Virus record (IMG/VR): IMGVR_UViG_3300036846_000061
Coordinates: 1-52,418 of that record
DNA from: a virus
Direction: 5' to 3' (one strand)
Length of the DNA stretch: 52,418 bases
Below the pieces are notes generated by a model that ran no database searches, had not been told where the DNA came from, and was given only the letters and a program-made list of their open reading frames with translations. How positions within the stretch are numbered: the first letter of the stretch is position 1; every line of letters starts with the position of its first letter. Positions 25,645 to 34,493 of the stretch are shown piece after piece. The position numbers and the translations under genes are program-made.

Positions 25645-27087
25645 TCAAATATCTTCTGTCAAGAACCTTTGTATATCAATTATGCTACGGAAATATTGTG
25701 ACTTCATTTGTTTCGACTTCAACGCTAACAATAACCGATGATCTATAGTTCTTGGAACTATAATGTCATGATATGTTACTTTGTTCTCCTGGCCGATACG
25801 ATGGTTGCGATCCTCAGCTTGTATCCTGTCAGTAGATGACCATACATTACTATAGAATATTGTAGTTGAGGCTTCGTTCAATGTAAGCCCTGTGCCGCCA
25901 GAAGCAACAGTAATAACCAATGCTTTACATTCTGGTTCTTGGCGCCAGCGTTCTATTTCAGTGAGTCTCTGAGAGCCTTCGATCCGAGACGATACCCCTA
26001 CTGCCCGGATGCGTTTTGTAGCTAGCTCTGAAATAATTAGGTTAACGTCCATTATAAAGCGACAGAATATAATTACCTTACTAGAAGCATTCTCAACTAT
26101 CTCTGCAACTAGGCTAGCTCTATTGGACGGTATGATCTCTGTGGCTTTAGGATCATCGCTAGTATTGACATGACCGCATAATACTTGTTGTAACCGTATC
26201 ATCTTTGTTATTGCCATAGTTGCATCGACTAGTTGACCAGTCTTTAGTTCATATAATAGTTCTTGTTGTAGTTTGTTATAGATATGAGCTTGTTCCTTTG
26301 TCATATCTATTTCATTAGTGACATAGACTTTATCAGGTAAATCTAGACAATCTTTCTTGCGCTTCTGATACGCAAATGGAGCGATCCTGGAAGCTAACAT
26401 TTCCTCATTACGATATCCAACAATTTGTCTAAAGATTTGCCCACTCTTGATTTGTCTTTGATCCTCTATACAATACATACTCTTGAAAGCAGTATAGGAA
26501 CGTAATCCAATAATGTTTATATCAAGGAACCTAAATTGAGAGTATAGACCTTGTATACCTTCCTCTGCTTCTGTTCCTGTAGCTATGCGACGTATCTTGG
26601 TAAAATTGGCTAACTCTATTATTGCTTTTGTTCTTTGAGCAGTAGGATTTTTGATCTTATGACTTTCATCTATTGCCATATAGGTCATGCGCCGCGCCAG
26701 GAGTATTCGCTTGAGGTAGTTCTTGCCTCCTTCAGAAGACAAAGCTTCAATGTTCATTAGGAATACAAGTACTTTACCTGATTCCAATATAGCTTTAGTC
26801 TCTGCCTCTTTCTTTTCTATAGACATACCGGAACGCCATACTTGTATTCCCCATTTGTCATAGTTGGGAGGCCCATGTTTAAGAAACTCTGCCTTCCAAT
26901 TTATATGAACATTATTGGGCGCTATAATGACGACGCAATTGATCTCCTGGCGCTCTATCAGATTGACTACCTCGTGAACTATAATTGCACTCTTGCCTAC
27001 ACCCATCTCCATGAAGTATGCAAAGCCCGTTCTATAGTTTGCTTCTTGTATAGCTTCTTCTTGATGTTTATAGAGTGGCGGACTCAT
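25645..27087 (-). CDS. SNF2/DEAD-like DNA helicase
   Basis: A 480-residue superfamily 2 helicase/translocase. Motif I is MEMGVGKSA (about 26-34), motif II is DESHK (140-144), and the C-terminal lobe has VASGGTGLTLNEAS and QAEDRNHRIGQ (motifs V and VI), the SNF2-type hallmark. It is a single helicase core without extra domains. Phage SNF2-like proteins act in replication or recombination. The start ATG 27087 overlaps the preceding stop (ATGA), so it is preferred to an upstream codon. Last gene of the leftward operon. Confidence 0.87.
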   Translation of the reverse strand: MSPPLYKHQEEAIQEANYRTGFAYFMEMGVGKSAIIVHEVVNLIERQEINCVVIIAPNNVHINWKAEFLKHGPPNYDKWGIQVWRSGMSIEKKEAETKAILESGKVLVFLMNIEALSSEGGKNYLKRILLARRMTYMAIDESHKIKNPTAQRTKAIIELANFTKIRRIATGTEAEEGIQGLYSQFRFLDINIIGLRSYTAFKSMYCIEDQRQIKSGQIFRQIVGYRNEEMLASRIAPFAYQKRKKDCLDLPDKVYVTNEIDMTKEQAHIYNKLQQELLYELKTGQLVDATMAITKMIRLQQVLCGHVNTSDDPKATEIIPSNRASLVAEIVENASSKVIIFCRFIMDVNLIISELATKRIRAVGVSSRIEGSQRLTEIERWRQEPECKALVITVASGGTGLTLNEASTTIFYSNVWSSTDRIQAEDRNHRIGQENKVTYHDIIVPRTIDHRLLLALKSKQMKSQYFRSIIDIQRFLTEDI

Positions 27088-27506
27088 GGGTTCACCTTTA
27101 CTAGCCAAGATGGACAATAGACTTTGATTTCATTATTCATTATTTCAAATCTCACTTGTGTCGCTCTAATCATATTGACATTTGGTTCTGGCCAAAGAAC
27201 CTTATATGCTTCCAAGTATCCTAAATTCAAATGTATAATTTGTTTACCAACATTAGTTATATTGGCAATTAAACCACCAGGATCAGGTATCAAATATAAA
27301 CAAGCTTCATTACCTAATCCTTCTGCTACATGAAATCTTGCTTTATCATTCTCATTCTTTATGAATTGTAAACAAATATTTCTTGGAATGAAAATGTTTA
27401 GGACTTGCGAGCTTCCATGGCTGTTTATAGACATTAATACTCCTTTGTATTTATCTGGTCCTTTCCTAACATTATGTGTTATGATCTTGCGACTATAGTT
27501 ATCCAT
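27084..27506 (-). CDS. Hypothetical protein, 140 aa
   Basis: A 140-residue protein beginning MDNYSRKIITHNVRKG, in a coupled string between a DUF3820-like gene and the SNF2 helicase. Beta-strand-like hydrophobic stretches (VLNIFIPRNICLQFI, QIIHLNLGYLEAYKVLW) suggest a globular fold. No family recognised. Likely replication-associated by position. Confidence 0.68.
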   Translation of the reverse strand: MDNYSRKIITHNVRKGPDKYKGVLMSINSHGSSQVLNIFIPRNICLQFIKNENDKARFHVAEGLGNEACLYLIPDPGGLIANITNVGKQIIHLNLGYLEAYKVLWPEPNVNMIRATQVRFEIMNNEIKVYCPSWLVKVNP

Positions 27507-27865
27507 TATAGATGTTCTCCTGTCAATTCAAAGTAATCCTCGATGTCTCTCATCAAGAAGTTCCAAGTTGATTTGCCCTCGTCATCTAGTTGTGGGAACC
27601 ATTTATTGTGAACCCATCTTAGATAGCTTGGGTCTATGTCATCAAACTCCATACCTCTATGTTTACCAAAGGGCATAATTTTAGGTCTATGTTGTTGTTT
27701 TTGTTGTTGCGGTTGTGATTGAGGTTTACCATTTAGAATGTCGAAAGTTATACCACGCTTGCGCAATGAGTTAAAGAACATTACTGCAGCGTTCTGGATC
27801 TCGCCAACCTTAGCTCCAGGATCAAGAGCTAGTCTCATCATCTTTGTTTCGGTGTCAGTTAGCAT
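27506..27865 (-). CDS. DUF2786-like / DUF3820-like protein, 119 aa
   Basis: The first 40 residues (TETKMMRLALDPGAKVGEIQNAA) resemble the DUF2786 or related N-terminal motif. After a Gln-rich linker (QSQPQQQKQQ), the C-terminal half has MPFGKHRGMEFDDIDPSYLRW, the conserved GKH.G pattern of DUF3820, also found behind some phage DnaQ-type exonucleases. It may bind DNA or nucleotides. Start and stop overlap the neighbours (TAATG). Confidence 0.7.
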   Translation of the reverse strand: MLTDTETKMMRLALDPGAKVGEIQNAAVMFFNSLRKRGITFDILNGKPQSQPQQQKQQHRPKIMPFGKHRGMEFDDIDPSYLRWVHNKWFPQLDDEGKSTWNFLMRDIEDYFELTGEHL

Positions 27866-28137
27866 TATTTTTTACCTTTGTTATATGTTGTATAGTCATC
27901 TATTACGCCATGACGATATGCCCAGCTACCATCTTTAGCTCTAGTAATACCAGGCTTATTCTGGGGATCATATTCTGGAACCTTTGGCCATATCTTATCT
28001 CGTTTCTGTTCTTCTCTTTTAGTCTTGTTTTTATAATAATGAGCTAACACTCTATGATTAGTGCAACAATACTTTGCATTAGTAGTTCCCTTCATCTTAA
28101 AGAACTTATAACAATATTCACATTCTCCTATTCTCAT
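27865..28137 (-). CDS. Small zinc-finger protein, 90 aa
   Basis: The N-terminal half has CEYCYKFF (Cys6, Cys9), then KYCCTNHRVLAHYYK, a treble-clef-like zinc site of the C2-C-H type. Many Lys and Arg residues follow. It would bind DNA or RNA. The ribosome site AGGAG is well placed before ATG 28137. It is the first gene after the intergenic hairpin at 28155-28206, and so may start its own transcript. Confidence 0.72.
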   Translation of the reverse strand: MRIGECEYCYKFFKMKGTTNAKYCCTNHRVLAHYYKNKTKREEQKRDKIWPKVPEYDPQNKPGITRAKDGSWAYRHGVIDDYTTYNKGKK

Positions 28138-28154
28138 TTGTTTTTACTCCTACA

Positions 28155-28206
28155 GCCGTAAAATACTAGCCTCCTTACTAGCGCGCGTCTACTACTATTT
28201 TACGGC
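28155..28206 (-). terminator. Inverted repeat downstream of the polymerase gene
   Basis: GCCGTAAAATA (28155-28165) is inverted at 28196-28206, with a CTAG-containing loop. It lies between the stop of the polymerase gene (28246) and the start of the zinc-finger gene. It could end or attenuate the polymerase transcript or stabilise the downstream mRNA. There is no clear T-run. Confidence 0.45.
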
Positions 28207-28245
28207 CTATAGTCTCTCGACATTAGCGCCGTTAGCCTATAAGCC

Positions 28246-31038
28246 CTAGCTCGCGGACCCTAGGAACCTAAATCGGTCGATGTATACTCGCCTGCCTGAT
28301 CTTGCCATACCACCGAATATAAACCAATCGCCAATACTATGATCATTAAGTATTTGCAAACCTAATGATGGATACTTGAACCTTGATATAGTTGCATAGG
28401 CAGTGGCAGTATCATCCTCAATCAGTAAGTTTAGCCATTTATCCATCGGAACAACTACATTGTTACGCTGCACTAAGAACATAGTTTCATTAAGTGATCT
28501 TTCGTTTCGATGCACAATCTTTGCCATTAATGTAATTGGACCCTCATAGTTATCAGATAGGTCAATTAGGTCTTTGCGAGGTACATGAATGATATTATAC
28601 TTCTTTGGGTCCGAAATTACTTCAGCAAAACGTTTCCTGCCTTCAAATATGTTATCAAATGGAGTTGTTATTTCTTTCGGCCATTTATATGGAACTCTCG
28701 CAGCGCGCGCCAGGAGTATATCTTGAGCCTTACGGAAACCAATGCCCTTTATATTTACAAGACCGCCTAGGAACGATCCATCTGCATAGCTCCAAGTAAC
28801 ATCGCTCTTGTCTAGATCATAAGTAACAAATGGATAACCAGCACGATCCAATTCGCGCAAGTAACGTTTGATAGGTTCTTCAAATGATAAGTTTCTAATA
28901 TTGGCTAATGCAAACTCAATAGGATAGTGAGCCTTGAGTATACAACAAAAATAAGATAGCATACCATAAGCCACAGCATGAGACTTATTGAAAGCCCAAG
29001 ACCCCATTTTATTGACACTATCCCATATCCTCCTGGCCGTAGCCTCATCGATGCCCTGTGACATCGCACCAGTTCTAAACCTCTGCCAGAAACGATCAAA
29101 GTATTCAATACCAAAAGACTTAGACATAGCTTTGCGTAATGTGGAGGTATCTTCCCATGATAACAAACCAATCTCACGAACGCAATTCATAACTTGTTCT
29201 TGATAAACTATAACTCCATACGTGTCCTTAGTATAACGTTCCATAGATGGATGGATGTATTGGGCTTCTTGTTTGCCCATTCGTCGTTGGACCCACTCGT
29301 TACTGGCGCCAGAAGCGAATGGCCCTGGTCGAGCAAGAGCAGTAAGACAAGCTATGTCATCGAAACGATCTACAGTCAGTCTCCTGGCTAGGGTCTGCAA
29401 AGCTTGACCTTCAAACTGGAAGATACCGCAGAACTGAAACTTACGCAATACTTCAAAAGCTTTGTCATCATCTAAAGGATGATTTAGTAGATCACTATAC
29501 TTCCAACCTATAGCCTCTAGACAATCAGCAATTATAGTTAATGTCTTGAGACCTAGCGCATCTATCTTCATCAAATTGATTAGTTCGGCATCGTATTTGT
29601 CTATGTGAACTGTGTTAGTCTTTACATCCTTAGCTACATAATTGATAAGAGGCTCATTAGTTATAATGACACCGGCCGCGTGCTTACCAGTAGTATGTGC
29701 ATGGTTCTCTAGTTCTCCTGCAATAACCATAGCAGGATACTGTTCAATAAATCTTTGTCCAATCTCTAGTTCCTTGAACGTATCAAGAATACATAATCCT
29801 GCTCTTGAGTCTCCACTGGACCTCTTGAGCATTGAGTCCTTTAGTGCAATAGTATCATTGTCAGGTATCCTTAATGCTTTGGCTGCCTCTCCAATAGCTG
29901 ACTTGGGCTTATATCTTAGTATGGTTCCCAATCGCGCAACGTTCTCACTGCCATACTTATCTTGTATATACTCAAAGACCATTTCTCTTTTATTGTCTTG
30001 AAAGTCTATGTCAATATCCGGTAGATCATATCTAGTAACATCAATAAACCTTTCAAAGATAAGACCATGAGGGAGAGGATCAATATCAGTAATGCCAAGT
30101 AAGTAACACACGAGACTACCACAACTAGAGCCGCGAGCCGGTCCGACCAACATGTGTTGTTTAGCATATCGCACCATGTCTGTTATGACATAGAAGTAAT
30201 CATCATATCCTTTGTCGCTGATAAGTTTAAGTTCATAGTCTAGTCTGTCTTTGTATACTTGATTTAACTCTAGTCCACGGCTCCTGGCGCCCAAGAGACA
30301 CATATCTAGTAATGATATATCAGACTTATATTTGATATTAGTTGCAGTTTGTATAGTGGCATCACATTCTTCCGCTAGCTTGTCCGCCAGGAGAAAAGCT
30401 TGATCATCTATTTCCATTTCATTACGCAAACTCCATTCATCCATAATATACATAGGGGATGGTCGGTCATTGCGAAACTTCCTGGCCAATATTTGATAGA
30501 TAGAACGATCCTCTGCACTGATCATATAATTGTCAGATACTGCAACAATCTTTCCATCCTTTAGCAGCATACCTAATGTAGAAGGATGTCCCTCCCTATA
30601 TACGCGTGGCCCGATCTTAACGCCCTGTCCTAGACCTGAGTTACCTGAGAGTATAATGACATCTTTACTGAAACCATTAAGTCTTATGAAAGGTAAACGT
30701 AATATTGCATTGTAAGTATTCTCTGATGCTTCCTCTACAGCTGAGTATAGTTCTTTGAGTCCTGAATTAGTCTTGGCTATCAGTGATATCCAAAATATGT
30801 TTTGTCGCTTTTCACGAACATTTATATCTCTGACAAAAGCCATTTCGATCCCGAATAATGGCTTAATGCCGGCGGCTGTACATTGCTTAGACCATTGTAC
30901 ATGGCCGAATGTTGAGTTCTTATCAGTAATGGCCGCTGCTTGGCAACCTAGTTCTTGTAGTCTATTTATGACTTTGGGAATGGGCCCGTAGGCCCACCCA
31001 AATGAGAACTCAGTTCTTATCTTGAGTTGGGTCCTCAC
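28246..31038 (-). CDS. dnaE: DNA polymerase III alpha-type replicase
   Basis: A 930-residue family C DNA polymerase. The catalytic motif PDIDIDF is at 340-346 (Asp341, Asp343), preceded by GPARGSSCGSL (299-309), both diagnostic. A helix-hairpin-helix (NIKGIGFRKAQDILLARA) lies in the C-terminal third. It is shorter than the roughly 1160 residues of cellular DnaE and lacks much of the C-terminal part. The N-terminal PHP domain has lost its first metal-binding histidines (KIRTEFSFG in place of the usual HxHS), so it should be inactive. The start GTG 31038 has AAGGAG upstream. A DnaQ-like exonuclease is encoded two genes upstream. Confidence 0.93.
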   Translation of the reverse strand: MRTQLKIRTEFSFGWAYGPIPKVINRLQELGCQAAAITDKNSTFGHVQWSKQCTAAGIKPLFGIEMAFVRDINVREKRQNIFWISLIAKTNSGLKELYSAVEEASENTYNAILRLPFIRLNGFSKDVIILSGNSGLGQGVKIGPRVYREGHPSTLGMLLKDGKIVAVSDNYMISAEDRSIYQILARKFRNDRPSPMYIMDEWSLRNEMEIDDQAFLLADKLAEECDATIQTATNIKYKSDISLLDMCLLGARSRGLELNQVYKDRLDYELKLISDKGYDDYFYVITDMVRYAKQHMLVGPARGSSCGSLVCYLLGITDIDPLPHGLIFERFIDVTRYDLPDIDIDFQDNKREMVFEYIQDKYGSENVARLGTILRYKPKSAIGEAAKALRIPDNDTIALKDSMLKRSSGDSRAGLCILDTFKELEIGQRFIEQYPAMVIAGELENHAHTTGKHAAGVIITNEPLINYVAKDVKTNTVHIDKYDAELINLMKIDALGLKTLTIIADCLEAIGWKYSDLLNHPLDDDKAFEVLRKFQFCGIFQFEGQALQTLARRLTVDRFDDIACLTALARPGPFASGASNEWVQRRMGKQEAQYIHPSMERYTKDTYGVIVYQEQVMNCVREIGLLSWEDTSTLRKAMSKSFGIEYFDRFWQRFRTGAMSQGIDEATARRIWDSVNKMGSWAFNKSHAVAYGMLSYFCCILKAHYPIEFALANIRNLSFEEPIKRYLRELDRAGYPFVTYDLDKSDVTWSYADGSFLGGLVNIKGIGFRKAQDILLARAARVPYKWPKEITTPFDNIFEGRKRFAEVISDPKKYNIIHVPRKDLIDLSDNYEGPITLMAKIVHRNERSLNETMFLVQRNNVVVPMDKWLNLLIEDDTATAYATISRFKYPSLGLQILNDHSIGDWFIFGGMARSGRRVYIDRFRFLGSAS

Positions 31039-31339
31039 TTACAAAACTCCTTAGCTCCTGGTTTACTGGTATCATGGAAACATAGATATCTGCTAGTTCT
31101 AATAGCTGTCGTTCAATTTTCATTAGGTCTTGTAACACATTTATACTGAATTCTTTTACTCGTATGCATCTGTCTTTATGATCTTCATGCCAGAACTTAG
31201 GGTCGGTGTATGTTATGATATTCTTGACGCCTTGTAAAGACTGATCTATTGCTAGTCCTAATAATCTTGTTCTCCTACGGTTCTCAAATTCCTCCTGGCG
31301 CTTGTTCGCTGCATCTATCATTGACATAGGTTTCATCAT
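31010..31339 (-). CDS. Hypothetical helical protein, 109 aa
   Basis: A 109-residue charged, helical protein (MMKPMSMIDAANKRQEEFENRRR) between the exonuclease and polymerase genes, overlapping both (ATGA upstream; 29 bases downstream). Three helices are suggested, one basic. It could be an accessory linking exonuclease and polymerase, but this is a guess from gene order. Confidence 0.68.
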   Translation of the reverse strand: MMKPMSMIDAANKRQEEFENRRRTRLLGLAIDQSLQGVKNIITYTDPKFWHEDHKDRCIRVKEFSINVLQDLMKIERQLLELADIYVSMIPVNQELRSFVSEDPTQDKN

Positions 31340-31890
31340 GCCGATGGTCCTTCTGTCCATTGACGATTAACCATTTCTTTGTAGACGCGAACTAATGCTT
31401 TGGTATCAGCTTCTGCTCTATGAGCCTCTTCAAATGTAGCTCCAAATAATTCAAAGTATAAATTACTGAGAGACATGCGATGTCCTTTGACTTTCATAAT
31501 CTCCTCGACAGTACATACATTATTAGGAGGCCACGGGAAGTTTGTTACTTTGTTTATACGCTTGAGTTCATATTCTAATACATGCTTATCAAACTGTAGA
31601 TTATGTCCGACAAGTATAGATACATCAAGGAAGAAATTGGCTAGTTGTCTATAGTGTCCTGCAAATGGCTTTTGGTTCGCTACCTCTTCATCAGTAATAC
31701 CATGTATGTTAACTACCTCAAATGGTATTCGTATTGGTGGCTTAACTAATGTAGTGAGAATTGCTATGATGTCTAGATTATAATTGGTCTTTACACAAGA
31801 GACTTCTACCATGTACGGTTGTTGAGCTAGGTCAGCAGCCTCAATTGCCAGGAGCGATGTTGTTTCTATATCCATAAAGATTATGGGCAT
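31336..31890 (-). CDS. DnaQ-like 3'-5' exonuclease
   Basis: A 184-residue DEDD-family exonuclease. Exo I is MDIETT (Asp7, Glu9), Exo II is GHNLQFD (about 95-101) and Exo III is HRAEADT (His157, Asp162), giving the DEDDh set. It should proofread for the family C polymerase two genes downstream, as the epsilon subunit does. There is no polymerase-binding C-terminal tail like that in E. coli. GGAG lies upstream of ATG 31890. Confidence 0.9.
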   Translation of the reverse strand: MPIIFMDIETTSLLAIEAADLAQQPYMVEVSCVKTNYNLDIIAILTTLVKPPIRIPFEVVNIHGITDEEVANQKPFAGHYRQLANFFLDVSILVGHNLQFDKHVLEYELKRINKVTNFPWPPNNVCTVEEIMKVKGHRMSLSNLYFELFGATFEEAHRAEADTKALVRVYKEMVNRQWTEGPSA

Positions 31891-32174
31891 TCTTTTTCTC
31901 CATCCAATTCAAGTAACATAGTTGCATATACTGCTATATCTTCAAGATGATCTGGACTTGCTTCTATATAAAAATTGTTACAATATCGTGATAGTTTTGT
32001 TACTATATGGACTATAATACAGAACTTATTGAAACGATGTTTTGTTTCTAATTCTATTCCATTGGGGAATAATGCTTGAAGTATTGCTCCTGCTTCTTTA
32101 TAGCTGTCTCCATACTCTTTGTTTCTTTCTTCATATAGTTTTGCTAGTTCTATTAGTTGTTCTGCTGGTTTCAT
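31881..32174 (-). CDS. DUF6378-like phage protein, 97 aa
   Basis: A 97-residue protein with LAKLYEERNKEYGDSYKEAGAIL near the N-terminus and KLSRYCNNF, DHLEDIAVYATMLLE near the C-terminus, a pattern seen in DUF6378 and related phage proteins. The LEDIAVYA helix recalls MazG-type all-alpha pyrophosphohydrolases. It follows a MazG-like gene, so a role in nucleotide pools is plausible. Coupled by TAATG to the gene before. Confidence 0.7.
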   Translation of the reverse strand: MKPAEQLIELAKLYEERNKEYGDSYKEAGAILQALFPNGIELETKHRFNKFCIIVHIVTKLSRYCNNFYIEASPDHLEDIAVYATMLLELDGEKECP

Positions 32175-32650
32175 TAGTATTTCTTCCCTTCTGGCGCCAT
32201 ACGATTTTCTATTTTGTGATCCGCTCTCATCTGATTATAGCAGAACTTCTCAGCAAAACAAGTTCCAAGATTGAGTCGTAATCCTCCTGCCAAATCAAAT
32301 ATGCGTATAAGAGCGTCGGCCAATTCTACTGTCATTGATGCTTGTTCAGTTAGATGTTGGTCCTTTGCATCTTTGCGATGACCTTCCATTGCCTCGCTGA
32401 TCTCGCTATGTATAAGGCATAGTAATTCTCCTACATTGCGTTCCTTATCCCACCAGTTATTTGCCTTAGCAGCGCCGTGACAAAATGATACTAGGTTCTC
32501 TATCATGAGACCCATTTTGTAGTATGTATCGACAGTAACGATGAAACCATTGGTATCAGTATCTGTGAGCATATCATTATCCTGTTGTTGACTTTTAGCA
32601 AATCTTTCTACTATTGCCCATTCCTCTGGAGTAAAACCTTTTGGGATCAT
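32174..32650 (-). CDS. MazG-like nucleotide pyrophosphohydrolase
   Basis: A 158-residue protein with the all-alpha NTP pyrophosphatase pattern: GELLCLIHSEISEAMEGHRK (about 89-108) and ELADALIRIFDLAGG (about 123-137). The acidic E..E and D residues would bind Mg. It would hydrolyse NTPs or an alarmone. ATG 32650 is chosen because the AGGAG within the iterated motif at 32659-32667 lies eight bases before it. Without that, an earlier in-frame start would also be possible. It overlaps nothing and follows thyX. Confidence 0.78.
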   Translation of the reverse strand: MIPKGFTPEEWAIVERFAKSQQQDNDMLTDTDTNGFIVTVDTYYKMGLMIENLVSFCHGAAKANNWWDKERNVGELLCLIHSEISEAMEGHRKDAKDQHLTEQASMTVELADALIRIFDLAGGLRLNLGTCFAEKFCYNQMRADHKIENRMAPEGKKY

Positions 32651-32655
32651 TTCTA

Positions 32656-33402
32656 TTACTCCTGGCGGATTATGTCGAGATACTTCATTGCTGCCCAAGC
32701 TGCAGTTTCATTTTGAGACTTACCTGTTTCTTTAACCTCTTTGTCTAGTTGTCCCTTTAGATACTGAGCTAACTCTTGATGAGCTTCACTATTGCGAGGC
32801 ATAATAAACATTAGAGACCAAGGCCATACTTTCAATACAGCTTCAACCATTTGCTTTAATACTTCAGCGTATTCATCTTGAACTCTTGGAGTCATACGCT
32901 TCTTGACTAGATCAGAGAAGTTACGCAAATTGATCTTCATACAAATGTTAGTTAGAATATCTGTCGGCAATACTCCACGAGCATCTTCAGGCTTTACACC
33001 CATCTCAATTAGTTCACGATATGCCTCTGAAATATCATACATTGCCTCTCCATATCGCTCTTGGGCAGGAGTATTGTACTTAAATGATGGACCGGAATGA
33101 TATTCAAATCCGGTCATATTAACTATACGCATAGCCTGTTGAGCATAGCTCGCAGTTCTAGTGCGAACAAGCTGATGAGTAAAAGCTCGTGATACTCCTT
33201 CAATAACAAAAGTTATATCACAAAACTCCCAACTGCTAGGTATGGTTGTTGACATATACTTCAACTCGGCCATTTTCTTTTCTCGTGGCCAAGCTTTGAT
33301 TTCTTCTAAACCAGCAGGAGCCATTCGCAGTCTAGTGTTCTTTGTAAAGATAAGCAATTCAACGGCATCTTGCGTATAGGATATGAGAGTAACCTTAGGC
33401 AT
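32656..33402 (-). CDS. thyX: Flavin-dependent thymidylate synthase ThyX
   Basis: A 248-residue ThyX, which makes dTMP from dUMP using FAD and NADPH. The signature region is RTRTASYAQQAMR at 80-92, preceded by VIEGVSRAFTHQLV. Compared with the usual RHRxxSxxxxSxR, the His is Thr and the second Ser is Ala, a variation seen in part also in other phages. The rest (LPTDILTNICMKINLRNF, about 144-161) is normal. It has AGGAG upstream of ATG 33402. Its start overlaps the small gene before it. Confidence 0.9.
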   Translation of the reverse strand: MPKVTLISYTQDAVELLIFTKNTRLRMAPAGLEEIKAWPREKKMAELKYMSTTIPSSWEFCDITFVIEGVSRAFTHQLVRTRTASYAQQAMRIVNMTGFEYHSGPSFKYNTPAQERYGEAMYDISEAYRELIEMGVKPEDARGVLPTDILTNICMKINLRNFSDLVKKRMTPRVQDEYAEVLKQMVEAVLKVWPWSLMFIMPRNSEAHQELAQYLKGQLDKEVKETGKSQNETAAWAAMKYLDIIRQE

Positions 33403-33562
33403 TGTTCATCTCCTGTTCTACTTCAGTTATGGCAATATTGATGGTTTTTTCAGCAATCTCACCTGGAAATCGGTAAGCTCTCCATTCAGTCATTGTAATA
33501 ATTTTGGTAGATTGAAATGTTCTATCATCTTTAGTTTCGGAAACTACTATAAGTATTCTCAT
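33395..33562 (-). CDS. Hypothetical protein, 55 aa
   Basis: A small protein starting MRILIVVSETKDDRTFQ and ending EVEQEMNNA. A strong AGGAG precedes ATG 33562, and its end overlaps the thyX start by eight bases. Two beta-like strands and an acidic helix are apparent. Unknown function, but the tight fit to both sides supports translation. Confidence 0.72.
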   Translation of the reverse strand: MRILIVVSETKDDRTFQSTKIITMTEWRAYRFPGEIAEKTINIAITEVEQEMNNA

Positions 33563-33572
33563 GGTTCTACTC

Positions 33573-34490
33573 CTATGCTGGGAAGTATTGGTAGTGTCCT
33601 TGTCTTACTTGTCTTTGACTTATGAACCTACTGATGATATCTATATCTTTCATTACATCATCTAATAGTATCTGCCGCCAAGTAGCGTATCGTCCTAATG
33701 AATATACATTGAACTGATCAGTCGCCCAAAGTATAAACTTCTGGCGCTCATAATCGTCTATTGGGACTATCTTGCCATAATCTTGTTCTTTATGAAGAAC
33801 ATTAATATACTTGTTACCTTGTCCAAATAAAATGTCAATATACTTTTCAATAAATTGATGACCAGTCGGAACATTGCTAAATTCCATAGTCATCCTATTA
33901 CCAGTAATGCTAACTCTATAAGGTTCATGTTCTCCATATGGAACATAGAGCGTTTGATATACATTTACTCCTATAAGATCACAATTGATAGTCCATATCT
34001 TTCTAGTTTGGAATTCATGTCGATTTGGATAATCAAGTATACGCATCAAATCAGGCATGGGGATTGTGGAGATGATAGGTTGTTTAATGTCGGTTCCCCT
34101 AAGTAAACTCTCAGCATCACGCTCGTATTGTATATTGGTTCCAATGCTACATGTCGTGACCAAGTCGCTGGGTGCAATGTAGCGTGAAACATTGTCAGTA
34201 TTGGTAATAGATCGGCTGGAAACTCTACCAGTTGATTTGATAGAATAAGCATTATATTCGCGGATGGTTGGAGAATTTGTAATTGTTTCGTTTTCAAGTA
34301 AAACACCCTTATAAACAGTTACTTGTTTGAAGGGAACTCCAATTGCGTCTCCTACTATAGATGACCGAAAGCGCAATAATGCGCTATGATTATTAGGTAA
34401 GTCCTTTTGTCGTTCATATACTATAGGCTTCCAATTGGACATTCTCCTCGCGGCCAGGAGACCTGCTAAGCCTGCGCCGATGATTATCAT
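33573..34490 (-). CDS. FAD/NAD-binding oxidoreductase-like protein
   Basis: A 305-residue protein with an N-terminal Rossmann dinucleotide-binding motif (MIIIGAGLAGLLAARRM, GxGxxG) and a C-terminal SLGRYATWRQILLDDVM, recalling the GMC/UDP-galactopyranose-mutase-like FAD proteins. The substrate-binding middle is not recognisable. It lies two genes before thyX in the same transcript, so it might supply reduced flavin or take part in nucleotide or sugar modification. AGGAG precedes ATG 34490, and it starts directly after the previous stop. Confidence 0.72.
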   Translation of the reverse strand: MIIIGAGLAGLLAARRMSNWKPIVYERQKDLPNNHSALLRFRSSIVGDAIGVPFKQVTVYKGVLLENETITNSPTIREYNAYSIKSTGRVSSRSITNTDNVSRYIAPSDLVTTCSIGTNIQYERDAESLLRGTDIKQPIISTIPMPDLMRILDYPNRHEFQTRKIWTINCDLIGVNVYQTLYVPYGEHEPYRVSITGNRMTMEFSNVPTGHQFIEKYIDILFGQGNKYINVLHKEQDYGKIVPIDDYERQKFILWATDQFNVYSLGRYATWRQILLDDVMKDIDIISRFISQRQVRQGHYQYFPA

Positions 34491-34493
34491 TAT

